Shown piece by piece: positions 1 through 9,400 of a stretch of DNA of 64,000 nt. The stretch comes from Elmis aenea. Its lineage: Eukaryota > Arthropoda > Insecta > Coleoptera > Elmidae. Numbering within the stretch: position 1 is the first letter of the stretch; each line of letters opens with the position of its first letter. A program made the position numbers and the translations under genes. The notes beneath the pieces were generated by a model that was given only the letters and a program-made list of their open reading frames with translations, searched no databases and was not told the origin of the DNA. The stretch lies in NCBI GenBank assembly GCA_947652605.1, contig OX393577.1:34103466-34167465 (forward strand), read 5' to 3'.

Positions 1-805
1 CGATTAACAGCCAGTACAATTTTAAGACGTTTCAAGTATCATCCTTATCGTGAACGCCCCTGTCAAGGACTTCAAAATGGTGATGAGATGAGAAGAATAG
101 AATTTTGTCGATGGTTCATTAGAAGTCTGATGTCTTTCCGGGTATTTATTGAAATACATTTCTGCAGCCATAATATCATTTCTCATACAGAGAATAAAGC
201 TATCCAACATTTCATATTTATGCTTATTTAAAAAACGATCCATTGAAAACTTGAAAATCACTAACTTGTTTGCACTACAGAAAATGTGTATTATTTGACA
301 GTTGTTAGAAACAGTCGTTACAATAAATTGTTTAATCACGACACCAAGGCCTACTGTGGTGAAACCTTTATTTTGCATATTTTCATATTTTCTCTAGGTT
401 AAACATACCTACTGGTGCTTTACATGGTTGAAAAGCATTTGTTTTGGAGATTTGAAAAATACAAAAATCCAATATGGCGTCCATAAGAAAAACAAAAGTT
501 AGGTATGACCGCGCGAAACATAGTAGGCCTAGAATGTTTTTAATGTCATTTTTAAAATCCTTATTAGTTACTAATCTGATTCTGAAAATTTGGCGCAAAA
601 ATCTTTTCAAGTAAAGGTAATATGGAGGTTTTAAGAAAATGTACATTTTTGTTTTCATGGTGGTACTACGTAATAGGATGAATTATTGAAAATGTAAAAC
701 TGGATTATTGTTACGCATGTGATTGCGCAACTTTTTTCCCATTTAACCGATTTTGTATTTCTAACGGTACCCATGTACTTCATTTTAAACTGGACACCCT
801 GTATA
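1..805. repeat. Foldback element (TATACAGGGTG family), right part, cut by window edge
   Basis: The right end is the terminal box CACCCTGTATA at 795-805. Read from that end inward, it shows the subterminal block seen in the other foldbacks of this window (GGGTACCGTTA, then AAATACAAA, then CGGTTAAATGG). The arm covers about 380-805. The stretch 1-379 behaves as the loop and contains the DUF4817-like reading frame at 22-243. The matching left arm would lie before base 1, so the inverted-repeat structure is inferred from sister copies and not seen here. At about 470-500 there is a variant of the inner box (TCTTATGGACGCCATAT), about 330 bp from the terminus as in the other elements. Confidence 0.6.
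22..243 (-). pseudogene. DUF4817-like helix-turn-helix peptide in a foldback loop
   Basis: The frame opens at an ATG (241-243) and gives MDRFLNKHKYEMLDSF, then ILCMRNDIMAAEMYF and NKYPERH, ending near ILKSLTGAF. This is the order of the DUF4817 (PF16087) helix-turn-helix: an opening helix, then Ala-rich A.x.Y...YP.R, then a hydrophobic LK.L.G.F close. Between YPERH and the final helix it carries a few extra residues compared with the copies at 37201-37421 and 43383-43575. The frame stops soon after the domain, so no catalytic part is encoded. In the Pfam family the domain usually precedes a transposase-like region in insect proteins. Similarity was judged by eye. Confidence 0.55.
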
Positions 806-955
806 AATATTTTAAATTAAATGTCTTAGTAAGAAGTATAAAATACATTCATATTATGACTATTAGTATGATTATTTTAATTTCGCATTACATTTGTTTT
901 AGTATCGCTGTTTAAATTGTGACATAATAGACAAGCAAGGGTCGAAATAAAACAA

Positions 956-1464
956 TTTAAGTCGGTTATTGTTTTTTTTCTATGGCAACCTTGATTTTTA
1001 TCTTAAGATTTTGCATTTTTTTAGGTTATTTCGCTTATTTTTGAAAATAGACATGCAAAGTGTTATATCATTATAAAGAGAAAAAAATAATCCTTAAATC
1101 TAAGTCATCACCTACTACGACTGCCATTTAAAAAAAAAGTTGTTTTGTCAAAAATCTCGCACGGTAATTAATAAATAAAAATTCGACTATCGCCATCTTA
1201 TAGCAAACAAAATCTGCAAAACATTTTTCCTTTGGCGTTTTTGTGTATTCGCAACAATAGCCGAGATATTTAAGTTTAAATTATTCTTATCGATTTCTGT
1301 TTTTTCGTTATAACACGTAAGCCATGGAATTTTTAAACAAAACATGATCCTGTTTAAAATACACTTCTAAATAGCTAACTTTTGTCCCACTTAACCAACT
1401 TTGTATTTTTATTATTTACGGAGATAGCAATAGTGTCCCATACAAAAGTGAAACACCCTGTATA
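956..1464. repeat. Solo foldback arm ending in CACCCTGTATA
   Basis: The right end (1454-1464) is the foldback terminal box. Reading inward on the minus strand gives CTATCTCCGTAAA, AAAATACAAAG and TTGGTTAAGTGGG, a recognisable version of the subterminal block. I found no inverted partner on either side, so this is a solo arm or a deleted element. Its inner border is approximate. The preceding 806-955 is AT-rich with nothing identifiable. Confidence 0.45.
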
Positions 1465-2201
1465 CGTCAAATGCAAATTTAAACTTATTTTAATTATTTA
1501 TCAAAACAGACCGTCAAATTGAATTTACTAATGTGTCCATAACCCGTTATATTCCATACAAAAATCTACACAACGTGAAATATTTGGAAAAGTTTTTCTG
1601 GAATCAAGCTATGGAAAACTTTATTAGTGAAAGCATACGCTTTCAAATGTACTGTTTCACGCATTAAAAATAAGTTTTACTAAACTTTCAGTAACAAATT
1701 CCAACTTCTGTTCCATGTTTCTCACAGCATTCGAACGCTGCTTATTCATAATTCCAGTGGCCGTTTAATACGAACAGTCGCTTTAATAATTTCAGCTCGG
1801 GCAATGTTTAAAATTGAAATTTTAATTTACTGAGAGTTCAATTGCAGATAACTCGCCAACTCGATTAAATATTGTTTTATTATTTATATCATCCGATACA
1901 TTAGTTCCATTTTCCACACAACACAATTAATGATACCCGCAAAGTGAAACTTTTAATTGTTTATACGAAAGTTCTGTGAAACACGTAGACTAAACCGTAT
2001 GCTCAAATATTTTGCTGTTTTATTGTTTATTTTTTGTGCCAAAAATAATTAGAATTTGAACGTTTTATATTATTCAACATTGAGCTTGTTAAGTTACTGC
2101 TACAGGTTTTCTGTATGTATGCACTTGTCTGTAGCACAGTTTCACACGTCGCGTCGTCAGGTCACGAAAACTTCTAACATAAACACTCACTCTCAAATAT
2201 A
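1465..2201. other. Unassigned AT-rich DNA
   Basis: I see no gene, repeat border or RNA gene here. The last part (2100-2200) is a little less AT-rich and ends at the mariner border. Confidence 0.5.
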
Positions 2202-2800
2202 CGAGGCGCGTTTTTAAAGTGGGTCCGTTTCCATATTAGGGGTTTTTTGCCAACCGAAATAAAAGCTGAGCTAAATTCTACTTTAGACGAGATTTTGCTA
2301 TCGTTTTTAGCGATTAACACATTTACGGAGTTTAAACGTGGTCGTACCGTACGACCACATTCTTGGTGCTCATACTACTCGTACGAGCACTAAGAATGCA
2401 TAATGTTAGATTATATAGTTAGGGTAAGAAAAAGACGGTAACTTTCTAGAAATCGGTCTTAAAAGTAAATAAAATTGTATTGAACGACCTTTGATTAATG
2501 TTGGTATGCTGTTGGCATGTGTGTTTGGCATGAGAAAGCTATTCGCGCGATGGGTGTCACGATTGCTCACTCCTGAACAAAAACTCAATCGTATGGCCAT
2601 TTCCGAGCAGTGTTTGGCGTTGTTCAAGCACAATCCAAAAGACTTTTTGCACCAATTCGTAACCGTGGATAAGACTTTGATTCATCATTACATACCGGAG
2701 TCCAAACAACAGTGAAAAAAATCGACAGCATGAGGCGAATCATCTTCAAAGAAGGCGAAAGCAGTAACTGTACATGCATGACTTCGTTAGCATTGTTCAT
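2202..2800 (+). pseudogene. Mariner transposase, N-terminal and central part (relic)
   Basis: The left end is TA followed by CGAGGCGCGTTTTTAAAGTG, the general form of a mariner-like terminal repeat inserted at TA. Downstream, degenerate sequence reads NTFTEFKRGRT, like the WYTKFKRGRTS region of mariner transposases. From 2551 the frame is clear: RLLTPEQKLNRMAISEQC, then LALFKHNPKDFL, then FVTVDKTLIHHYIPESKQQ. This is the mariner block containing the first catalytic Asp, in the motif normally written TVDETWIHHYTPE; here E is K and W is L. A shifted frame continues as SSKKAKAVTV up to about 2790, where similarity ends. Several frame breaks make it non-functional. The C-terminal part of a mariner lies at 7050-7330 and may belong to the same copy. 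Confidence 0.75.
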
Positions 2801-3167
2801 TTACTAATATGTACCCGAAATTCAGGCGGAGTTACTCACGGTCTGGGGTTAGTATTTAAGCGAAAACTTAATGTTTTGCAGAGTTATACGTGCCACTGGC
2901 CATTTTCATCGGAAAAAAGTTGAATAATAAAAGTAATTTTTGCGATCGCGTTGACCATGAAACCGTAAAAAAAAAATCAAAATTTTTCTATCTACCAATG
3001 CGCGCAACCTTTGCAAATAAAATGGTGCAAAGTTTTTGAAAAAATCTTAAACGGTTCCGGAGAAAAATGCGAAAAACGAAGCCTTTGTAAAAACGGTTTT
3101 CCCTATGTTAAACGCCTATGCAAGTAGCATAGATATGGTTACATATACAGATAGGTACGGTTTGGTG

Positions 3168-3890
3168 TAAATTGCTCGAATACAATTGCTCGAAGGTAAA
3201 TTGCTCGAATACAATTGCTCGAAATACAATTGCTCGCATGGGAAATTGCTCGAAAGGTAAATTGCTCGAATGACAATTGCTCGAAAGACAAATTGCTCGA
3301 AAAAATGAAAAAATATTAAATTTTTATAAATACAAAATAATTAAATGTACCATAAAAGTTGTTTACATTTGCTTACACTTAGAAAAATGTATTTAAATTT
3401 ATTTACAAATACATATACACATTAAATTTTTTGTTGAGATAAACACTTTAAATATTTGAAAATATTATATACTACATAACTGTTCATTCTGACTATATTG
3501 TTGCTATCTTATGTTCAACTATTCATAATGTTTATCTCAACAACAAATAAGAAATCTTCGTAACATGTAGCAAATGAGTTTTGAAAGGTTTTACACCTTG
3601 TTTTTTTTTTGTTTTCACAGCCTATGTTAATTTAAAAAAAACAAAACTTTTGTAACTTGCGCATTATTAAAAATAACAACATCCCCTTATATATTTTAAA
3701 TAAGAAAAACAGAAGTAAATGTTATGTACATTTTATTGACAATTAAAAATTTTTGTATTTATAAAAATGTAATAGTTTTACATTTTTTCGAGCAATTTGT
3801 CTTTCGAGCAATTGTCATTCGAGCAATTTACGTTGCGAGCAATTTCCCATTCGAGCAATTGTATTTCGAGCAATTGTATTCGAGCAATCT
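3168..3890. repeat. Inner foldback with AATTGCTCGAA subrepeat arms
   Basis: The left arm (3168-3301) has nine copies of AATTGCTCG(AA) separated by 3-6 bp variable spacers. The right arm (3788-3890) has seven copies in reverse orientation with the same order of spacers; the left has one extra pair. The loop (about 3330-3720) is homologous to the loop of the foldback at 11184-12197. Shared landmarks are GTTTATCTCAACAACAAAT, GGTTTTACACCTTG and TTTTCACAGCCTA. Arms made of short direct repeats resemble FB/Galileo-type foldback elements. The assignment to any named family is open. Confidence 0.75.
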
Positions 3891-4343
3891 ACCGCCACCC
3901 GATAGGGTCACACAAAACTTCTCAAATCATAGCGCTTATGTAGGGGTTCGTTTTTGACGATTTTCTCCGGAACCGTTTAAGATTTTTTTAAAAACTTTGC
4001 ACCATTTTACTTGCAAAGGATGCGCGAATTGGTAAATAGAAGAAATTCGATTTTTTCTCTGACGGTTTTATGGCCAACGCGATCGCAAAAATGACCTTTT
4101 TATACCAAGTTTTCAGTTTTTCACCTATTTTTCCGAAGTAAATGGCCAGTGGCACTAGGGATTGTAATACCGGTAAACCGGTTTACCGGTAAATCGCAAA
4201 AAATGCTCTTCAAATTTTACCGGTAATTTGCCAGTTTTTTACCGGTAATTACGGTAATTTTACAATATCTTTCTAATCATGATAAAAATCTAAATCAAAT
4301 AATCGAAAAAAAAAATTGACGTATTTTCAAAGCGAAAAAATAA

Positions 4344-4523
4344 GAGGAAAACATACAAATGGCATATGATTGTTTACTCACTACTCGACCAACAAGTGTA
4401 GTAGAATCCGAAAGAGCTTTTTCCGCGGCTGGATTATTTTGTACAAAAATTAGCTCGCAATTAGGAGACGATAGTTTAGATAAATTATGTTTTCTACGTG
4501 CTTATCTTTTAAGAAAAGTTTAA
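4344..4523 (+). pseudogene. hAT transposase C-terminal dimerisation segment
   Basis: The frame from 4344 to the stop at 4521-4523 reads, in part, LLTTRPTSVVESERAFSAAG, followed by LFCTKISSQLGDDSLDKL and CFLRAYLLRKV. The string S..SER.FS.AG....K....L....L..L.FLR is the C-terminal dimerisation region of hAT transposases (Dimer_Tnp_hAT). It is about 50 residues of a protein normally 500-700 residues long. There is no catalytic RNase-H fold upstream, and an in-frame stop lies at 4341. The preserved tail abutting the 3' terminal repeat is typical of internal deletion derivatives. The tail itself has no frameshift. Confidence 0.85.
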
Positions 4524-4807
4524 AATAAAAAATATTGTTAATAAATTGACAACATATTTTATGTTATATCATTTTATATTTTATGTTATATCATTATATA
4601 GTTTATGTTCAGAATAGTTTTATTTTCATGTTTTTGTAATGCTGGATTATATTTCTTGTAATATTTTTATTTTATATATTATATATTGTTATTTTATATT
4701 GTATATCTATTATATTAATATATTGTATAAAACTGATTGGGATAGTTTAGGCTTCAACTATCTTAATCAGTTCTATAATAAATAAATGTACATAAATATA
4801 TTTATTT

Positions 4808-4914
4808 TTAATATGGTTTTCGGAGTTTATCCGGGTAATATTTAGATTGGCTCGACGTTTCGGCAAGCTCTCACTATAGGGGACACGCGGATAAACTCCG
4901 AAAACTATATTAAA
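4808..4914. repeat. Short hairpin insert inside the hAT
   Basis: TTAATATGGTTTTCGGAG.. at 4808-4834 is matched in reverse at 4888-4914, with perfect pairing over CGGAGTTTATCCG. The loop contains GCTCGACGTTTCGGCAAGC. It may be a tiny separate insertion. No target duplication was resolved. Confidence 0.5.
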
Positions 4915-5183
4915 AATGTTAGTAACCGCAAACATCTAAAAAGAAACAATATAATATAAATATATATATATAATAATATGGTTTACCGGTAATTCAAAAA
5001 GTCGGTAAATTTACAATCCCTAAGTGGCACGTATAACTCTGGAAAACATTTAGTTTTGATGTCTTTGATGCAATAAACACAGCCTGAATCAAATTCTAGC
5101 GACAACGTATCGTGACCCTCCCTTGTGAGTTCATTGAGTATATTTAGAGTTACGGTCCCCCGTACCTCATCATTAATAAACAA

Positions 5184-5502
5184 ACGTTAGCATTTTTTTA
5201 CTATTAATCGTCTGGTGGTTAATACAGACCGCGACAATATTCTCCTCATTGATTATCTTAAAAGAGGTATAACAATAAATGACCATTTATTTTGAGTAGG
5301 GCAAGTCCTTTTTTGAAAAAAAAATGTGAAATTAGGAATAACAATAATTGATAGGACTTAATATGACAATAACAAAAATTCTATTTTATTATTAAAACAA
5401 AAATGACACGAAATAGTCCGACATGATAAATATTTGTTCTGAGACGATTAAAAACAATATCGTGCAAATTAATATAAAATAACACTATATTAAAAGTAAA
5501 AC
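5184..5502. other. Unassigned AT-rich DNA
   Basis: Nothing recognisable is seen between the two foldback elements. Confidence 0.4.
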
Positions 5503-6402
5503 TCGTTGATAACTCATTTTTCTTAAATACAACACCGTGTATATTTTTACACAGTCTTGTAGAAAATTTGATTGTCTTTCAAAAACATTAACAATGTTTT
5601 ATACCTAAAACCGATATTTTACGAGATATCGCGATTTTATTGTAATTTGTTAGGGCAACGTAATATTTTCGAGTAGGCTATGAAGGTAGACAGCAGTAAT
5701 TTTGAAACAGTTGAAAGATAAAAATAAGGAAGTTATAATATTACCTTTTCCTCACTTATTTTCGACATTTCTAAAAATGCAGATGTAATTTTACCATTTT
5801 TACGTTTAAATCGAGGTTTGTTAAAATTATGCATTTCTTCATTGGACTAGTGTGATGGAACAATTACTAAATCCTATAAACTAATTTTTTGTGTTTCTAC
5901 AGTATGATTTTCTGTTGAACCGGAAGCGGTTTTAAGCCTAACCGTTTTTTTAAATTTAAAGAAGATTGGCCAGTGACTTTTGTTTAATCAGCGTTCTTTT
6001 CGCGTACTCAATACATTATCAATCGGTTCTTAAGACTTTGCGAAGAATCAAAATCAATTATATGAAAAATATTGTGGCCCTGATAAGAAATCTCGATATA
6101 AACGTAAGATTGGTAAAATTACATCTACATTACAAAAAATTTCGAAAGTTCGAAAAAAAAAGATAATATTACAATTTTCTTATTTTTATCTTTCAATTGT
6201 TTCAAAATTACCGCTGTCAAACATCACGGCCTACTCGAAAATATTACGTTGCCGGAATAATTTACAATAAAATCGCAATAACTCAAAAAATATTAGTTTT
6301 AGATATGAAACATGGTTAATGTTTTTAAAAGACAATCAAATTTTCTACAAGACTGTGTAAAAATATACAGGGTGTTGTATTTAAGAAAAATGAGTTATCA
6401 AT
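5503..6402. repeat. Foldback element, arms about 340 bp
   Basis: TTGATAACTCATTTTTCTTA at 5505 pairs with TAAGAAAAATGAGTTATCAA near 6383-6402. Pairing continues inward through ACACAGTCTTGTAGAAAATT, AACGTAATATTTTCGAGTAG and TTTTGAAACA(G/A)TTGAAAG. The TACAGGGTGTTG box is internal here (about 6365-6376; its left partner is mutated to ACACCGTGTAT), so the arms extend about 30 bp beyond it. The loop, about 5860-6070, shows no protein I recognise. Confidence 0.75.
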
Positions 6403-6860
6403 GTTTAAAGTTTCACGGGTTTGTCCAAACGTAAAAAACACCCTGTATAATATTTTAAAAATGTAGCTATTGCAAAGTGTTAAATAATCTATTGTCAATA
6501 TAATTTTCAAACGAAATTCTACTGCCTTTTTAAATAACTTAATAGTTGAAAAAAATTGAAAGTGCTGTATCGCTCAAAATTTTCACAAAAATGTAAATTT
6601 TACGAAAACGGTTGACTTTAGACCCACATAACCTTATACATTTTTTAAAGTAAATATTAAGAGGAATCCAAAAATGTAAAAATATACAGGGTGTTCTATT
6701 TAAAATTTCAAAGTTTGAGTCCGTTTCCGGTTGAACCGGAAGTCGTATTGCAACCTTAATATTTTCATCGAATCCAAAAAGTACCATAACGCTCAGGTAC
6801 AAAATTTCATTGTTCTATCTGCAATGGTGTTCTAGATATTTGTCTGTTTCCATACTTTTG
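6403..6860. repeat. Fragments of CAGGGTG-box foldbacks
   Basis: There are two terminal boxes facing each other: CACCCTGTATA near 6439-6449 and TATACAGGGTGTTC near 6684-6697. The sequence after the second (TCTATTTAAAATTTCAAAG, then GTTTCCGGTTGAACCGGAAG) matches the arms of the foldback at 54119-55132. The two boxes may bound a small element or be parts of broken ones. Confidence 0.45.
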
Positions 6861-7049
6861 CGCATCCCTGTATTCTTTAGCCATCAATCATAAACCTGAT
6901 TGGTTAATAAATTTACATTGTAATTTGAACCAGCTTTACTATCAAAATAATCAAATCTGCCAATATTTTTAAATATATTAAAGCGCTAACCCTTAAATAT
7001 CTCGCAATATCAAATAATGGACTTGCTCTACTTTAAAAATAAACGTCCC

Positions 7050-7330
7050 AAATAGAGAGTAGGTAATATGCTAATTGATTTGACCACCTGCACCAGAAAA
7101 TTTGCGAAAACGGCATTTGCAAAGAAAAAAGTCGTGTTTTATCAGGATAATGCACCATGTCACAAGTCTGTTATTGCTATGGCCAAAATTCATCAATAAG
7201 GTTTTAACTAGCTGCCACATTCACCCTTCTCGCCAGACTTGGCCCCGTCGGACTTCAGTTTGTTTACGAATACGAATGTATAAGGATGCCATAAAGGCTC
7301 TCGAATATCTCTGAAATACATGTATGTACC
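7050..7330 (+). pseudogene. Mariner transposase, C-terminal catalytic part (relic)
   Basis: The sequence reads YANL.DHLHQKICE, then KRHLQRKK, VVFYQDNAPCHKS, VIAMAKIHQ, LLPHSPFSPDLAPSDFSLF. These are the second and third catalytic Asp blocks of mariner transposase. Between the Asp of YQDNAPCH and the last Asp of LAPSD there are 34 residues, the D34D spacing of mariner. The frame is broken by a shift near 7095, by stops within the domain, and after TNTNV. No terminal repeat could be found downstream. It may be the other half of the copy at 2202-2800, since the missing residues are roughly those between the two fragments. Confidence 0.8.
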
Positions 7331-8284
7331 TAGTGAGCTAAAAAATATATTTTTTCTAGGCCTGAAACTATTTGTCCCATTCTGGTATTTGCAGTAAAAT
7401 ATCATTTTGGGAAATAAATATTTTATTATTAAATGCTTGTACTGTTTAGATCATACCCAAGCAATTTTTAAATGTACTTTAATTGAAACAAGCTTAGTTT
7501 AAAAGAAAATGCTTAGTCTATGATTGTACAATACTTTAACTTGTTACTTCATCAGCATTAACTTGACATCCTATATTTACAAAACCTTTGCTACACTTCG
7601 CTTTAAGCAAACTGGTTTGAAAACAAATAAGGGTTTTCAGATAAAGAAATTAGCGTCGTTTCGAGAAAGGCTCCTTGCGATTGCATTAGCAGTAGCAAGC
7701 ATAAAACACAACAGTTAAAGGGCTTAAACGGTAAGAACAAGGACCGATAAGGATTGAGATTGCTCGTTCTCTGGAGGCGAACCGATAGAGCTCTCACGGA
7801 AATAATTATTTCACTCTAGTATTAAAATACACGCAAGAAATGAATTCATAACGAATTATTGATCTGGCGTAGCTAGATAAAATTGTTAATCGCGTTTATA
7901 TACCATTGCTGGCACTCGCATTTCATACATTTCAGTAGAATTTTTATTGAATGGCAATATAAAATATGAGTTTAAAAAAATTATCCTCACTGCACCTGTA
8001 TAAGCGAGTATGCATACGTTAATGTTTTTAAATTAACATAGAACAATGCAATACTGCAATAACAACTGCATGGTTTTAAAGTAGCATTAGATATCTAAAT
8101 AATATTGTATAATCCTAAAAGTCAATAAAATGTATGTATAAATTAAGTTATAAAAGCAAATAAATTAACTAAAACAGCATTACCAATTCAATTTTTTAAT
8201 ACAAAACGGCTAAAATTGTTAAAACATATACAAGTAATAATACTTATACCGGGCGATTCAGTTTAATTGTCGCACCCCCACAAT
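7331..8284. other. Unassigned DNA
   Basis: No gene or repeat was recognised. The stretch 7690-7800 is less AT-rich, but no frame in it looks like a known protein. Confidence 0.4.
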
Positions 8285-8716
8285 GGGTAGTTCACACGGT
8301 GACATTTAAAGTCGCGACTTTAAAAGTCGCCACTTTTATGTCACCGTGTGAACTATCAAAAGTCGCGACTTTTAATGTCACCAAAGTCGCGACATCGATT
8401 TGACAGTTGGGCATTTGACGTAAGCCTACTATACTTTTATATTTTGACATAACAGACAAATAGGTTAGGTTAACCTAACCTAATATACTACATTTGTTTG
8501 TCATCGATTTCGAATTTATCATCCCCAATAGATGTTTCAACGATTTTAGAGCATTATCAACAAATAGCAACTTCAAAATAATTAGTTGCTTTACAACACT
8601 CGATGCTGCAATTACAAGAGCGGCCATTTTTATTTTGAAGTCACGACTTTCAATTTGGGTAGTTCACACGGTGACATTTAAAGTCGCGACTTTAAATGTC
8701 ACCGTGTGAACTACCC
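8285..8716. mobile_element. Palindromic MITE, ends GGGTAGTTCACACGGTGACA
   Basis: The left end GGGTAGTTCACACGGTGACA and right end TGTCACCGTGTGAACTACCC are perfect inverted copies. Each end is itself a hairpin: 8285-8357 and 8657-8716 both read TTCACACGGTGACAT...ATGTCACCGTGTGAA around an AAAGTCGCGACTTT core. The middle has further GTCGCGACTTT copies and a 22-bp perfect palindrome at 8461-8482. AT flanks both sides, which could be a 2-bp duplication or chance. No coding sequence. Superfamily unknown. Confidence 0.75.
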
Positions 8717-9320
8717 ATTAATTTGTTATTTTAAGAGGAAACCCCTACAAACCTTATATTTTTGTAATCCCAAAAAACAAATTCTATTAAATGACGTACA
8801 ACACTTTTTTCTACGATGAAATCTATTAGACAGCGATGGTAAAAAAAAATTAAATTGTATACTTTTTAAGAATTAAATTCTAAATCCGATCGTGCATTGA
8901 AAAAATAATACATAGGAAAATTTTATTGAGAAAAATGATTTCTTGTTTGTTGTATTTGACTAGGCAAAACACGATCGCTGTAGCAATTGACAGTTTATAA
9001 CTTGTCTATTTGTGTTTTTCGACGAAAAACCATTAACTATATTGTGACTTGTGAGTAACACTGGTACAGTAAATAACTAATTTAAATCTTAAGCAATTTC
9101 TTTTGATTTTAAATTAGCACCTATTATCTTGAAATAATAAAAGGAAAAATGTAAGTTACTTTTTTAATTCGTTGTTAAAAACTAATTGTTGAAATGGTAA
9201 TATAATACATTTTTGGTCAATTAGTTTTGAATTTACGAGTATACTCAGGGATTAAATCATGCTTCTTTGTCCCAATAAAAAATTTCAATTGGATAATCAC
9301 AAAGTTTTTGCCAATTTTGT
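8717..9320. other. Unassigned AT-rich DNA
   Basis: Nothing was identified before the foldback end at 9321. Confidence 0.4.
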
Positions 9321-9400
9321 ATACAGGGTGTCCCAGATAAAATTCCCGGCGTGGGGATCTCGCTTATTATAAGAGATACAGCTTTGCTATATAAGTGTGC
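9321..9400. repeat. Solo foldback end, 36.5-kb family
   Basis: TATACAGGGTGTCCCAGATA, followed by GGGGATCTCGCTTATTATAA and GAGATACAGCTTTGC, matches the first 75 bp of the foldbacks at 36501 and 42777. Similarity then stops, so only the terminal module is present. Confidence 0.65.

Larger units (their letters stand above)
4156..5022 (+). mobile_element. Internally deleted hAT transposon with 8-bp target duplication
   Basis: The element starts TAGGGATTGTAA and ends TTACAATCCCTA, an inverted repeat. It is flanked on both sides by AGTGGCAC (4148-4155 and 5023-5030), a perfect 8-bp duplication, which is the hAT signature. The duplicated bases belong to the surrounding foldback arm, so insertion came after that arm existed. 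The ends are rich in ACCGGTAA motifs. Inside, only the C-terminal tail of the transposase remains (4344-4523), so this copy is non-autonomous. A small hairpin sits at 4808-4914. Long AT runs fill 4520-4800. Confidence 0.9.
2866..5183. repeat. Large foldback repeat, interrupted by inner foldback and hAT
   Basis: The left arm, about 2866-3130, is the inverse of 3930-4147 plus 5031-5080. Landmarks are GAGTTATACGTGCCACTGG, GCGATCGCGTTG and CGGTTCCGGAGAAAA on the left, and their complements on the right. The right arm is split by the hAT at 4156-5022. It runs further out than the left arm, as far as about 5183, so the left end looks truncated. A third, single-arm copy of the same sequence is at 18456-18745. 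The termini are not of the CAGGGTG type. The loop holds a second foldback made of AATTGCTCG subrepeats. No coding capacity is seen in the arms. Confidence 0.7.

Noticed and set aside
3168..3301. Regular short repeats with spacers, CRISPR-like at first sight
   Set aside because: Units are 11 bp with 3-6 bp spacers, the array is inverted at 3788-3890, and the genome is eukaryotic. It is a foldback arm.
3724..3957. 77-residue plus-strand frame with repeated FEQLY
   Set aside because: It is a translation of the CGAGCAATT subrepeats.
8461..8482. Telomere repeat (TTAGG)
   Set aside because: Only two units in each orientation, forming a palindrome inside a MITE. Not a telomeric array.
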